Source of the DNA: Arthrobacter crusticola
GTDB lineage: Bacteria; Actinomycetota; Actinomycetes; Actinomycetales; Micrococcaceae
Length of the DNA: 64,000 nt
Assembly (NCBI RefSeq): GCF_004357995.1
Contig: NZ_SMTK01000002.1
Span: forward strand, 310,001-374,000
Direction of reading: 5' to 3'
Shown here: positions 32,556 through 41,182 of the stretch, piece after piece
Numbering within the stretch: position 1 is the first letter of the stretch
Layout of the letters: each line of letters begins with the position of its first letter
Program-made: the position numbers and the translations under genes
Notes under the pieces: generated by a model
Seen by the model: only the letters and a program-made list of their open reading frames with translations
The model's database searches: none
What the model was told of the DNA's origin: nothing

Positions 32556-32810
32556 ATGAATTTCAAGACATTGAAGAGCCTTCCGGTCGTCGTAGTCCTG
32601 AGTGCCCTGGCGCTTATGGGCTGCGACAATCCCGCCGAGGAGCCAGTGGTGCCGCCCACGGGCAACATCACACCCGTTCCTACGGACTCCGCGTCGCCGA
32701 TGGAGTCGACGATCCCCACCGGGACACTCCCAACCTCCGACGGGGAGACCGACGGGCCCACACCGGACGAGTCGACCATTCCGACAGGAACCCTGCCGAC
32801 CGAGGACTAG
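32556..32810 (+). CDS. Small repeat-containing lipoprotein
   Basis: This 84-residue protein has a short signal peptide ending in the lipobox ALMGC, with the lipidated Cys near residue 20. The mature part is a Pro/Thr/Asp-rich, probably disordered tail in which ESTIPTGTLPT occurs twice, 19 residues apart. AAGGGGAAG lies 8 nt before ATG 32556, which excludes the longer in-frame start at 32517. The function is unknown; it is probably an extracellular wall- or membrane-tethered peptide. The stop is 38 bp from the convergent alpha-glucosidase stop. Confidence 0.65.
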   Translation: MNFKTLKSLPVVVVLSALALMGCDNPAEEPVVPPTGNITPVPTDSASPMESTIPTGTLPTSDGETDGPTPDESTIPTGTLPTED

Positions 32811-32848
32811 CGCAGCGCCGGCGGTTCGAGGTTCGGTCGCAGCCCGGC

Positions 32849-34459
32849 TCAACTGCGGGCGCGGAGCAGCCAGGCCGCGTTGTCGGGTTCAAGCCAGCCC
32901 TCGGCAGCCTGCGGAACGGCGGTGATCAGCACCGTCCCGGCGGGAAGCCGCACGGGACCTTCGCCCATGGCCACGGCCAGCAAGAAGCCGTGCCCGCGCT
33001 CGCACAGCAACAGGCCGCCGTCGTCGACGTGCCAGGACGCGCCGTCGCCGGCGTCGAGTACGCCCTCCGCCAGCAGCCGTCGGCGGAGCTCGAGGGCGCG
33101 GACCACCAGCTGCTGCGGAGACGCCGGGTCGTTCCGTTGGGCCTCGATGGCCCCTTGCCCCCATCCGGGTGGTTGCGGCAGCCACGGTTCGGCCGCGGGA
33201 TCGGTCATCGAAAAGCCATGTGCCGATGCCGCGTCCACGGTCCAGGGCAGCGGGACCCGGGCGCCGTCGCGGGAGATCCCGCCGCGGGCCACCATGGGGT
33301 CGCGCCGGGCCGCGGGCGGCACCTCGGCTTCGGGGAGCCCGAGTTCCTGGCCCTGGTAAATGTAGGCTCCGCCGGGCAGCCCCAGGACGATCAGCAGGGC
33401 CGCCCGGGCCCGTGCGGCGCCGCGCCCGCCGCCGCCGAACCGGGTGGCGGTACGGACGACGTCGTGGTTTTCCAGCGCCCAGGTCGGGGCCGCGCCGTGG
33501 GCCTTCCGTGCCGCTTCCAGTTCGGCGCCTACGACGGCCCAGGCCACCGGGTCCCAGCCGAGCCGCACGAACGCGAAGGCGAAGGCCTGATGCAGTTCGT
33601 CCGGCCGGGTGTACCGGGCGGCACGGTGGGGATCGAGATTGACCTCGCCGACCAGCACGCGCGGCGGGGAGTAGGAGTCGGCGAGCGTGCGCCACCTTCG
33701 GTAGACGGCGTGCACCTCCTCCTGGTCGGAGACCTGCCGGTTGGAGCGCAGCCCGTCCACCACGGGGGTGCCGGTGGAGGAGTCGGGAAGCCCCTCGGCC
33801 TTGAACAGGGCGTGCGCCACATCGATGCGCAGCCCGTCCACGCCCTTGTCCAGCCAGAACCGCAGCACCTCGAAGAAGTAGTCGCCCACGGCGGGGTTGC
33901 GCCAGTTCCAATCGGGCTGAGCCGGGGAGAACAGGTGCAGGTACCACTGCGTGTCGGTCGTCGACTCCGGGTCCGCGCGGGTCCACGCCGGTCCGCCGAA
34001 GACGCTCTGCCAGTTGTTCGGGGGAGAGCCGTCCGTGTGCCCCTCGGCGAAGTGGAACAGCTCCCGCTCGTTCGAGCCGGGACCCGCCGCGAGGGCCTGC
34101 CGGAAGAGTGGGTGTTCCACCGAGCAGTGGTTGGGGACGACGTCGACCAGGACGCGCAGGCCCAGGCCGTGGGCCCGGTCGAGCACCGCGTCGAAATCGG
34201 CCGGAGTGCCGAACAGCGGATCTACCCCGCGGTAGTCGCTCACGTCGTAGCCCTGGTCGACCTGGGGGGAGGTCTGGAACGGTGTCAGCCAGAAGCCGTC
34301 CACCCCGAGGGAGGCGAGGTAGGGCAGTCTCGCCAGGAGGCCCGGCAGGTCGCCCACGCCGTCGCCGTTGCCGTCCGCGAAGGAGCGCGGGTACACCTCG
34401 TAGATGACGGCGGTCTTCCACCAGGGCTCACCGGCCGTGGCCGCAGCCAGCTCCGGCAC
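32849..34459 (-). CDS. Alpha-glucosidase (glycoside hydrolase family 13)
   Basis: This 536-residue enzyme opens with VIYEVYPRSFADGNGDGVGD. The catalytic nucleophile is Asp in GLRIDVAHAL near residue 220, the acid/base is Glu in VLVGEVNLD, and the transition-state Asp is in ENHDVVR. No signal peptide is present, so it acts on imported oligosaccharides. GTG 34459 has GGAGG 7 nt upstream and begins 3 nt after the amidohydrolase stop. It is therefore a distal gene of the polyamine-type importer operon, an unexpected partnership. A related GH13 enzyme is encoded at 62140-63813. Confidence 0.9.
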   Translation of the reverse strand: MPELAAATAGEPWWKTAVIYEVYPRSFADGNGDGVGDLPGLLARLPYLASLGVDGFWLTPFQTSPQVDQGYDVSDYRGVDPLFGTPADFDAVLDRAHGLGLRVLVDVVPNHCSVEHPLFRQALAAGPGSNERELFHFAEGHTDGSPPNNWQSVFGGPAWTRADPESTTDTQWYLHLFSPAQPDWNWRNPAVGDYFFEVLRFWLDKGVDGLRIDVAHALFKAEGLPDSSTGTPVVDGLRSNRQVSDQEEVHAVYRRWRTLADSYSPPRVLVGEVNLDPHRAARYTRPDELHQAFAFAFVRLGWDPVAWAVVGAELEAARKAHGAAPTWALENHDVVRTATRFGGGGRGAARARAALLIVLGLPGGAYIYQGQELGLPEAEVPPAARRDPMVARGGISRDGARVPLPWTVDAASAHGFSMTDPAAEPWLPQPPGWGQGAIEAQRNDPASPQQLVVRALELRRRLLAEGVLDAGDGASWHVDDGGLLLCERGHGFLLAVAMGEGPVRLPAGTVLITAVPQAAEGWLEPDNAAWLLRARS

Positions 34460-34461
34460 GG

Positions 34462-36102
34462 CTACACCTCCAGGGAGGCGACGAAGTCCTCCCCGTGGAC
34501 GCAGCGGCCGCCGACGAAGGTGGCGAGCACCTGGATCTGCCCGATCGTGTCGGCGGGCACGGCCGCCGGATGGTCCGACAGCAGCACGAGGTCGGCGAGT
34601 TTTCCCGGCTCGAGGGTGCCCCGGATGTCCTCGTCTCCGGCGATCCACGCTGCGTCCACGGTATAGGCGTGCAGGGCCGTGGCGGCGTCGACCCGTTCGG
34701 CGGGGCTCATCACCCGGCCGGCGGCGGTGCTGCGCTCGACCATCGACTGCATCCCCAGCAGCGGGGCACCCGCCGCCACCGGGCGGTCGGAGCTGCCGGG
34801 CACCCGGACTCCGGCCTCGAGGAAGGACCGGTGCCGGTACACCAGGGCCTCGCGCTCCCCGCCGACCGTCTCGAGCATGACCTGTCCCATTTCATAGAGG
34901 AAGCGCAGCTGCGGAACCGGGGTGACGCCGAGCGCGCGGAAGCGCGGCAGCTGGTCCTCCCGGACGAGGCCGGCGTGTTCGATCCGGTGGCGCACTCCCG
35001 GGCGAGGACGGGCGGCCTGCGCGGCCTCGAACGCGTCGAGGGCGACGTCGACGGCACGGTCGCCGATGGCGTGGGCGGCGACGGTCCAGCCGGAGCAGTG
35101 GGCGTCGACGATGCGGGCGGTGAGCTCCCCGAGGGAGAGCTGAAGGCTTCCGGTGATGTGCTCCTGCCCGCAGAAGGGTTCGGTGACGGCGGCGGTGCGC
35201 CCGAGGAGGGATCCGTCGATGAAGATCTTCATCGGCCCCAGCCGCAGCGTGTCATCGCCGAAGCCGGTGCGCAGTCCGAGGTCGAGCCCGAAGGTGACCC
35301 GGTCCTGCCGGTGGGAGGTGAGCGGGTGGAGGGCGTCGCTGCTGGCCATCAGCTGCACCCGGGTCCTCAGCCCGCCGCGCTCGCGGGCGAGGGTGTAGGC
35401 GGAGAGTTCCACCGGGCTGCGCCCGATCCAGCCCGCGCCGATGCCGGCCTCGGTGACGTGGGTCAGCCCTTCGGCGGCGTAGCGTTCGCTGGCGGCGGTG
35501 ATGGCGTCGGCCAGGGCCTCCACCGGGTAGGGGATGACGAGCCGGGTCACCAGTTTCTGGGCCTGTTCCTGCAGCACCCCGGTGGGCCCTTCGGCGTCCC
35601 GGACCACCTCCCCGCCGACCGGTGTCGGGGCCGATCCGTCCATCACCCCGGCCCGGGCCAGCACCTCGGTGTTCACCGTGGCCGCGTGGCCGGAGCGGTG
35701 CTTGAGCCAGACCGGGCGGCCCGGTGCCGCGGCGTCGAGCCGTTTCCGGTGCGGGTGGGCGCCGAGGATCGTGTTGTCGTAGCCGGACCCGATGACCCAC
35801 TCTCCGGCGTCGAGGCCCGAGGCGAAGGCCGCGACGGCGTCGTACACCTCCTCGACGGTGGCGCAGCCGCTGAGGTCGAGTTCGGAGAGGGACTGCCCGA
35901 ACCACGCCATGTGGTTGTGCGCGTCCCCGAACCCCGGGAGGACCACCGCGCCGCGGCAGTCCAGGGTGCGGCGGGAGGCGAGGCCCTTGACCTGCCCGTC
36001 GAGTCCGACGATGCGTCCGTGCAGGATCCCCAGGGTGGCGGCGGTGGGGGAGGCCCCGGCCAGTGGGGAGATGGCCGCGTTGGTGAGCAGCAGGTCGAGG
36101 AT
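34462..36102 (-). CDS. Amidohydrolase (YtcJ-like), N-terminus without canonical start codon
   Basis: This metal-dependent hydrolase of the amidohydrolase-3 group has HNH in VVLPGFGDAHNHMAWFG. Later blocks are AAHAIGDRAVDVALDAFE, RHRIEHAGL and GTLEPGKLADLVLLSDHP near the end. The frame stays open and family-like far upstream of GTG 35946 (ILDLLLTNAAISPLAG...). The only in-frame codons before ILDLL are non-standard (ATC at 36102-36100). GTG 36110-36108 is one base out of frame across a C4 tract (36106-36103 on the minus strand). So either a rare start is used or there is a one-base indel. It lies between the importer permease and the alpha-glucosidase. Confidence 0.82.
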   Translation of the reverse strand: MLDLLLTNAAISPLAGASPTAATLGILHGRIVGLDGQVKGLASRRTLDCRGAVVLPGFGDAHNHMAWFGQSLSELDLSGCATVEEVYDAVAAFASGLDAGEWVIGSGYDNTILGAHPHRKRLDAAAPGRPVWLKHRSGHAATVNTEVLARAGVMDGSAPTPVGGEVVRDAEGPTGVLQEQAQKLVTRLVIPYPVEALADAITAASERYAAEGLTHVTEAGIGAGWIGRSPVELSAYTLARERGGLRTRVQLMASSDALHPLTSHRQDRVTFGLDLGLRTGFGDDTLRLGPMKIFIDGSLLGRTAAVTEPFCGQEHITGSLQLSLGELTARIVDAHCSGWTVAAHAIGDRAVDVALDAFEAAQAARPRPGVRHRIEHAGLVREDQLPRFRALGVTPVPQLRFLYEMGQVMLETVGGEREALVYRHRSFLEAGVRVPGSSDRPVAAGAPLLGMQSMVERSTAAGRVMSPAERVDAATALHAYTVDAAWIAGDEDIRGTLEPGKLADLVLLSDHPAAVPADTIGQIQVLATFVGGRCVHGEDFVASLEV

Positions 36103-36117
36103 GGGGTCACCTCTGGG

Positions 36118-36975
36118 TCAGGGGGCGGATGGAACCTTGGCTTTCTTTATCTTCCCCCGCCCGATGCCCGGCGCGCCGGTTCCGGCCACCGAGTCGCTGG
36201 AGAGCCGCTGTGCCAGCCAGATGGGAACGATGGAGACGACGATGAGGATGACGGCGACGACATTCACCACGGGCGCCTGGTTGGGGCGGAACAGGTTCGA
36301 GAGGATCCAGACCGGGAGGGTCTGCTGGCCGGCACCGATGGTGAAGGTGGTGACGATGATCTCGTCGAAGCTCAGGGCGAATGCCAGCAGTCCACCGGCG
36401 AGCAGGGCCGAGCGCAGTTGGGGCAGGGTGACCAGAACGAAGGTGGTGAAGACCCCGGCCCCGAGGTCCGCCGAAGCCTCCTCGAGGCTGCCGTTGACGC
36501 GGCGCAGCCGGGCGATGGCGTTGTTGAACACGGTCACCATGCAGAAGGTAGCGTGCGCGACGATGACCGTCCACAGGCTCAGCGGAACTCCCAGCACCGT
36601 GGTGAACAGATTGTTCAGGGCGATGCCGGTGACGATGCCGGGCAGCGCGATGGGCAGGATGACCAGCAGGTTGATCACGTCCCGCCCGAAGAAGCTGTAC
36701 CGCTGCAGGGCCAGGGCCAGCAGCGTGCCCAGGATGAGCGAGATGATTGTGGAGATCACGGCGACCTGCACCGACGTCGCCAGGGCGTCCCGGACCCCCT
36801 CGGAGGCGACGGCCCGGCCCCACCACTCAAGGGTGAAGCTGCGCGGGGGCCAGCCGAAGGTGCGGTCGGCGTTGAAGGAGTTCACCACCACCAGCAGCAG
36901 CGGCAGGTAGATGAACAGCAGGATCAGCCCGGTGATGACCCCGAGGATGGTCTTGGCGCTGCGGGATAGCTTCAC
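36118..36975 (-). CDS. ABC importer permease (PotC type)
   Basis: This 285-residue membrane protein has about six segments. The coupling loop ARLRRVNGSLEEASADLGAG near residue 165 and FALSFDEIIVTTFTIG near 203 are typical of the spermidine/putrescine (PotC) type. A basic C-terminal tail (GRGKIKKAKVPSAP) is cytoplasmic. It pairs with the permease 9 nt upstream. Its stop is 8 nt before the first possible start of the amidohydrolase. Confidence 0.9.
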   Translation of the reverse strand: MKLSRSAKTILGVITGLILLFIYLPLLLVVVNSFNADRTFGWPPRSFTLEWWGRAVASEGVRDALATSVQVAVISTIISLILGTLLALALQRYSFFGRDVINLLVILPIALPGIVTGIALNNLFTTVLGVPLSLWTVIVAHATFCMVTVFNNAIARLRRVNGSLEEASADLGAGVFTTFVLVTLPQLRSALLAGGLLAFALSFDEIIVTTFTIGAGQQTLPVWILSNLFRPNQAPVVNVVAVILIVVSIVPIWLAQRLSSDSVAGTGAPGIGRGKIKKAKVPSAP

Positions 36976-36984
36976 GGCCGGCTC

Positions 36985-37896
36985 CTACAGGTTGTTCAGG
37001 GCGCCGGTGCGGCGGACCACGAAGAGATAGATCATGATGATGGCGATCGGGATGAGCGCCACCGCGGCCGCCAGCGGCAGGTTGTTCGCCGCCCCGACGT
37101 TCGCGTAGACGACGGTGCCGAGCATCTGGGTGGTGCCCCCGACGATCTGCGCGGTGATGTAGTCACCGAGGGAGAGGGAGAACGTGAAGATGGTCCCGGC
37201 GATGATCGAGGGCACCAGAATGGGCAGGACCACCAGGCGCAGCGTCGCCAGCGGCTTCGCGCCCAGGTCGCCCGAGGCCTCGATCAGCGAGTCGGGCACC
37301 CGCTCGAAGCCGGCGTGGAGGGGAAGGATCATGTAGGGGAGCCAGATGTAGGCGAGGGTCAGGACGACCGCGGTTTCGCTGTAGCCGGGGCTGTTCAGGC
37401 CCACCGGGGCGCCGAGCCACTCGAGCAGCCCGCCCTCGGCGAGGACGTTCCGCCACGCGTACGCCTTGACGAGGTAGCTGGCCCACAGGGGCATCAGGAC
37501 CGCCACGATGAGCAGTTTCTCCCACCGCTTGTCGGCCACCTTGGCGATGAAGAAGGCGATGGGCAGGGCGATCACCATGTCGATCAGGGTCACGACGACG
37601 GCGATGCGCAGGGTCCGCAGCGTGATCGCCTGGTACACGGGGTCGGTGGTGACGGTGAGGATATTGTCGAGGGTCCAGGTGGTGGACACCTTCCCGGTGA
37701 AGGTGTCCACCGTCCAGAGGGCCGTGATCAGCAGGGCGGCCAGGGCCGCGATGTACACCAGGACCAGCCAGGCCGCCGGAGCGGTGAGCAGACCCGCCAG
37801 GCGCAGGCGGGGGCTGCGGTGCAGCGCCGCCGATACCCGCCGGTGTCCCGTCCGGGGCGGCGCCGGGGCGGGCCGCGGTTCGGTCTCAAGTGTCAT
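36985..37896 (-). CDS. ABC importer permease (PotB type)
   Basis: This 303-residue membrane protein has a Pro/Arg-rich cytoplasmic N-terminus and six or so hydrophobic segments. ILPLHAGFERVPDSLIEASGDLGA near residue 190 is the EAA-type coupling loop, and FSLSLGDYITAQIVGG follows, as in PotB. It forms a heterodimer with the downstream PotC-type permease under the ATPase encoded at 39213. Confidence 0.9.
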   Translation of the reverse strand: MTLETEPRPAPAPPRTGHRRVSAALHRSPRLRLAGLLTAPAAWLVLVYIAALAALLITALWTVDTFTGKVSTTWTLDNILTVTTDPVYQAITLRTLRIAVVVTLIDMVIALPIAFFIAKVADKRWEKLLIVAVLMPLWASYLVKAYAWRNVLAEGGLLEWLGAPVGLNSPGYSETAVVLTLAYIWLPYMILPLHAGFERVPDSLIEASGDLGAKPLATLRLVVLPILVPSIIAGTIFTFSLSLGDYITAQIVGGTTQMLGTVVYANVGAANNLPLAAAVALIPIAIIMIYLFVVRRTGALNNL

Positions 37897-37957
37897 CTGT
37901 GGTTACCTTTTTCATCCGTCCTGCTGATGCGGGTGTGCTCCGGCCTGTGGGCCCGGT

Positions 37958-39154
37958 TCAGCCCTTGATCTCGGTCCAGGCCTTGGTCCATTCGGAGTAG
38001 TCGGTGCATTCGACGTCGGTGCGTCCGTCGATGCAGTCGGCCACCGGGGTGGTCCAGTACCAGATCTGGTTGGCGTATTCCTCGTCGCCGGAGTGGAACG
38101 TCTCGCAGTGGTTGGCGTCCTTTGTCAGCTCGCACGCGGCGGGGTTGGCGGGGGACTCACCGAAGTACTCGGCGACCTGGGCGTTGGCCTCGGGGCTGGC
38201 GATGTAGTCGAGCCACATGTAGGCGCAGTTCTTGTTCTTCGATTCCGAGCCGATCATCCAGGTGTCGGACCAGCCGGTGGCTCCTTCTTCGGGAAGGATC
38301 GTTTCGACCTTAGTGCCGTCGGCCGTGGCGATGTTCGCTCCGACCTGCCAGGTGGTGCCGACGACGCTGCCGCCGCTGGCGAAGGACTGGACCTCCTTGA
38401 CGACGTCGGACCAGTATTCGCCGACATGCTCCCGCTGGGACTTCAGCAGGTCGACGGCGGCCGCCAGCTGGTCCTTGTCGAGGGCGTAGGGGTTTTCGAT
38501 CCCGAGCTCCGGCTTGTGCTTCATCAGGTACAGGGCGGCGTCGGCGATGTAGATGGGGGAGTCGTAGGCGGTGACCTTGCCCGAGTACTTCTCGGCGTCC
38601 TCGAACACCGCCTTCCAGGAGGTGGGGGCCGGGTCGACCAGGTCCGCGCGGTACATCAGCACGTTGGCGCCCCAGCCGTGCGGCATCCCGTAGTTCTTGT
38701 CGTCGACGGTGTTCCACGGCTGGTCCTTGAGGAACGGGTAGACGTCGTCGTAGTTCTCCAGCAGATCGGTGTTCACCGGTTCGACGTCGCCGCCGGCGAT
38801 CAGACGGAGCGACGCGTCCCCGGAGGCGGAGACGACGTCGTACTGCCCGGTGCGCATGAGGGTGACGGCCTCATCGGAGGTGCCGAAGGGCTTGAAGTCG
38901 ACCATGCACCCGGTCTCCTCCTCGAAGGCGGAGACCCAGTCGACTTCGGGGTCGTTGCTGCCGTCCTCGACGTAGCCGGGCCACGCCAGGATCGACAGCT
39001 TGCCTTCACCTTCGCCGATTTCCGTTTGGGCGGTCTTCGCGGGCGCCTCGGCGTCGGGTTCGCCACCGCCGGAGGTGGTGCCGCAGGAGGTCGCCGCGAG
39101 GACGGCGACCGCGGCCAGGGAAAGCGGCCAGTACCGCTTGGTGGACGTGCTCAT
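37958..39154 (-). CDS. ABC importer substrate-binding lipoprotein (PotD type)
   Basis: This 398-residue protein has a signal peptide ending in the lipobox AATSC. The mature domain begins KLSILAWPGYVEDG, like PotD/PotF. The blocks VVSASGDASLRLIAGGDVEPV, GMPHGWGANVLMYR and MWLDYIASPEANAQVAEYFG also match. At least four Cys in the C-terminal third (NCAYMW, AACEL, HCETF, DCIDG, ECTDY) may form disulphides, unusual for PotD. The ligand may be a polyamine, opine or related amine; the linked amidohydrolase suggests an amide- or ring-containing compound (inference). Confidence 0.88.
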   Translation of the reverse strand: MSTSTKRYWPLSLAAVAVLAATSCGTTSGGGEPDAEAPAKTAQTEIGEGEGKLSILAWPGYVEDGSNDPEVDWVSAFEEETGCMVDFKPFGTSDEAVTLMRTGQYDVVSASGDASLRLIAGGDVEPVNTDLLENYDDVYPFLKDQPWNTVDDKNYGMPHGWGANVLMYRADLVDPAPTSWKAVFEDAEKYSGKVTAYDSPIYIADAALYLMKHKPELGIENPYALDKDQLAAAVDLLKSQREHVGEYWSDVVKEVQSFASGGSVVGTTWQVGANIATADGTKVETILPEEGATGWSDTWMIGSESKNKNCAYMWLDYIASPEANAQVAEYFGESPANPAACELTKDANHCETFHSGDEEYANQIWYWTTPVADCIDGRTDVECTDYSEWTKAWTEIKG

Positions 39155-39212
39155 GGTTCTGCCTTTCGGTCGATGATGCGGGAAGTCGGTTACAGTCCGG
39201 GATGCCGCCCGG

Positions 39213-40283
39213 TCAGCCGGTGGGCGGGAGCCAGACGACGTCGGAGGTGCGCCACTCGACCGCGACCTCCCGGCCCGGCGTGACGTCCTCCTCGGCCAGG
39301 GCGGTCGGGTGGACAAGGACCACCACGGTGGTGCCGTCGCTGATGGACACCCGGACCTGCGTGGCGTGCCCGAGGTACACCAGCGCCGAGACGGTTCCCC
39401 GGATCGCGGTGGTGCCGTGCCGGCCGGCGTCGCCGGGGTGGGCAAGACGAAGGCGTTCGGGCCGCACTGAGAACGCCTCAGGCCTCCCGTACAGGCTCGA
39501 TCCCACGGCGGCGGGGAAGATGTTCGAGGTTCCGACGAAGTTGGCGACGAATTCGCCGTTCGGGCGGTCGTAGATCTCCTTCGCCGAGCCGACCTGCACC
39601 AGGCGGCCGGCGTTGAAGACGCCAATCCGGTCGCTCATCGTGAGCGCCTCCTCCTGGTCATGGGTGACGAAGATGAAGGTGATCCCGAGCGAGCGCTGCA
39701 GCTCCTTGAGCTCGACCTGCATCTGCTGGCGCAGCTTGAGGTCGAGGGCTCCAAGGGGCTCGTCGAGCAGGAGCACCCGAGGCTCGACGACGAGCGCCCG
39801 GGCGAGGGCGACCCGCTGCCGCTGGCCGCCGGAGAGCTGCGAGGGCCTGCGGCCGAGGAAGCTGCCGAGCTGGACGCGGTCGAGTGCCGCCGCGGCACGC
39901 TCGCGGCGCTCCCGCTTGGGGACCCCGCGCACCCTCAGGCCGTACGCCACGTTGTCGATGAGGCTCATGTGGGGAAAGAGCGCATAGTCCTGGAAGACCG
40001 TGTTCACGTCCCGGTCGAAGGGCGCGCGCGCCGTGACGTCGGTTCCCTCGAGTTCGACCGTTCCCCGGGTGGGGGACTCGAAGCCGGCGATGAGGCGCAG
40101 CACCGTCGTTTTGCCCGATCCCGACGGACCGAGCATCGAGAAGAACTCGCCCTGGCGGATCTCGAGGTCGATCCCGTCGACCGCCGTCGTCTCGCCGAAC
40201 TCCTTGGTGAGCCCGCGCAGGGAGATCGCCGGAACGTTGGAGGACACTGTCTTCACTCCTGGGTTGAGGGCCGTCTGGGTCAT
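39213..40283 (-). CDS. ABC importer ATPase (PotA type)
   Basis: This 356-residue protein has Walker A GPSGSGKTT near residue 53, Q-loop TVFQDYALFPHMS, signature LSGGQRQRVALARAL and Walker B LLLDEPLGALD. A C-terminal TOBE domain (about 280-356) contains RGTVSALVYLGHATQVRV. It is the first gene of the minus-strand operon that runs on through binding protein, two permeases, amidohydrolase and alpha-glucosidase. It diverges from the GntR gene over a 138-bp AT-rich spacer. Confidence 0.92.
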   Translation of the reverse strand: MTQTALNPGVKTVSSNVPAISLRGLTKEFGETTAVDGIDLEIRQGEFFSMLGPSGSGKTTVLRLIAGFESPTRGTVELEGTDVTARAPFDRDVNTVFQDYALFPHMSLIDNVAYGLRVRGVPKRERRERAAAALDRVQLGSFLGRRPSQLSGGQRQRVALARALVVEPRVLLLDEPLGALDLKLRQQMQVELKELQRSLGITFIFVTHDQEEALTMSDRIGVFNAGRLVQVGSAKEIYDRPNGEFVANFVGTSNIFPAAVGSSLYGRPEAFSVRPERLRLAHPGDAGRHGTTAIRGTVSALVYLGHATQVRVSISDGTTVVVLVHPTALAEEDVTPGREVAVEWRTSDVVWLPPTG

Positions 40284-40359
40284 CGGGGCCGGTGCCTTTC
40301 CGCTGCCGGGGCAGCTGTGGAGGCACTGTGACCTGCCTCACTCGTCGAACTGCGCTAAA

Positions 40360-40421
40360 GCCTATGACCTTATATGTTTTATGTATAGACGTGGGCAGAA
40401 ATTTCTCGTTACAGTGAGTCC
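40360..40421. promoter_or_regulatory. AT-rich divergent promoter/operator of the polyamine-type operon
   Basis: The stretch 40370-40387 (TTATATGTTTTATGTATA) stands out in this GC-rich sequence and has TATA at both ends. It supplies possible -10 boxes in both directions: TATAAG on the minus strand and TATAGA on the plus strand. A GntR-family site here would control both transcripts. The hexamers opposite are weak, so exact promoters are not assigned. Confidence 0.45.
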
Positions 40422-41156
40422 GTGACCCAGCAAGCCGCCTCCGCCTCGCGGGGACTTGCCGCCGTTTTCTCGCCGCTGCGTTCGGCAGGGCTGGCCGATC
40501 AGGTGGTTGAGCGCATCGAGCAGGCCGTGGAGACCGGGCTGCTGGTGAGCGGCCAGCGGCTGCCGAGCGAGGTTGAGCTCGCCGCGGCCCTTGGTGTTTC
40601 CCCTGTCACCGCACGGGAGGCGCTCTCGAGCCTCCGGGCGCGGGGCCTGATCACCACGACCCGCGGCCGCAACGGAGGCAGTTTCGTCGCCGAGGACTTC
40701 CTTCCCTCAACCAGGGGAGCGCTTCAACAGCTCCAGGCACTCACCCGCCTGCAGATCAACGACCTCGGACTGCACTACTCGATCATCACGGTTGCCTGCG
40801 CCGGGATCGCCGCGCGCCGGGCCGACGCGACGGAGCTGGCCATCCTGCGGACCTACCTCCGCCCGTCGCAGGAGACGCTGCTGTCCTGGCGCCTCGTCGA
40901 CTCTGAGTTCCTGCTCGAACTCGCCGCCATCGCCCGCTCGGCCCGCCTGGGCCGGGAACTGGTGCGACTGCAGGCCGACCTCGGAACCCTGACCCTGCTG
41001 CCCTACACCGACAAAGCCTTCCGCGAGGCCTCCGTCGGCATGCGTGCCGCCGTCGCCGACGCCATTGAGGCCCGGAACAGTGCGCTCGCCGAAACCACAA
41101 CCAAGGAACTCGTCCACGCCCTGATCCACTGGCTGCTGGACGAGCATTCGCGATGA
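40422..41156 (+). CDS. GntR-family transcriptional regulator (FadR/FCD type)
   Basis: This 244-residue protein has an N-terminal winged helix (about 20-85; SGQRLPSEVELAAALGVSPVTAREALSSLRARGLI). The C-terminal helical FCD-type ligand domain ends HWLLDEHSR. GTG 40422 is the only suitable start ahead of the DNA-binding domain. It diverges from the importer operon and is closely followed by a Cache-domain gene, so it probably represses transport and catabolism in response to the substrate (inference). Confidence 0.87.
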   Translation: MTQQAASASRGLAAVFSPLRSAGLADQVVERIEQAVETGLLVSGQRLPSEVELAAALGVSPVTAREALSSLRARGLITTTRGRNGGSFVAEDFLPSTRGALQQLQALTRLQINDLGLHYSIITVACAGIAARRADATELAILRTYLRPSQETLLSWRLVDSEFLLELAAIARSARLGRELVRLQADLGTLTLLPYTDKAFREASVGMRAAVADAIEARNSALAETTTKELVHALIHWLLDEHSR

Positions 41157-41182
41157 CACTCCGCGCCCCCAAGGAGCCTTTC

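Noticed and set aside
32501-36969. Very long plus-strand open frames opposite the alpha-glucosidase, amidohydrolase and permease genes
   Set aside because: The minus-strand genes carry complete catalytic motifs and operon spacing. The plus-strand translations are Arg/Gly/Pro-rich mirror sequences.
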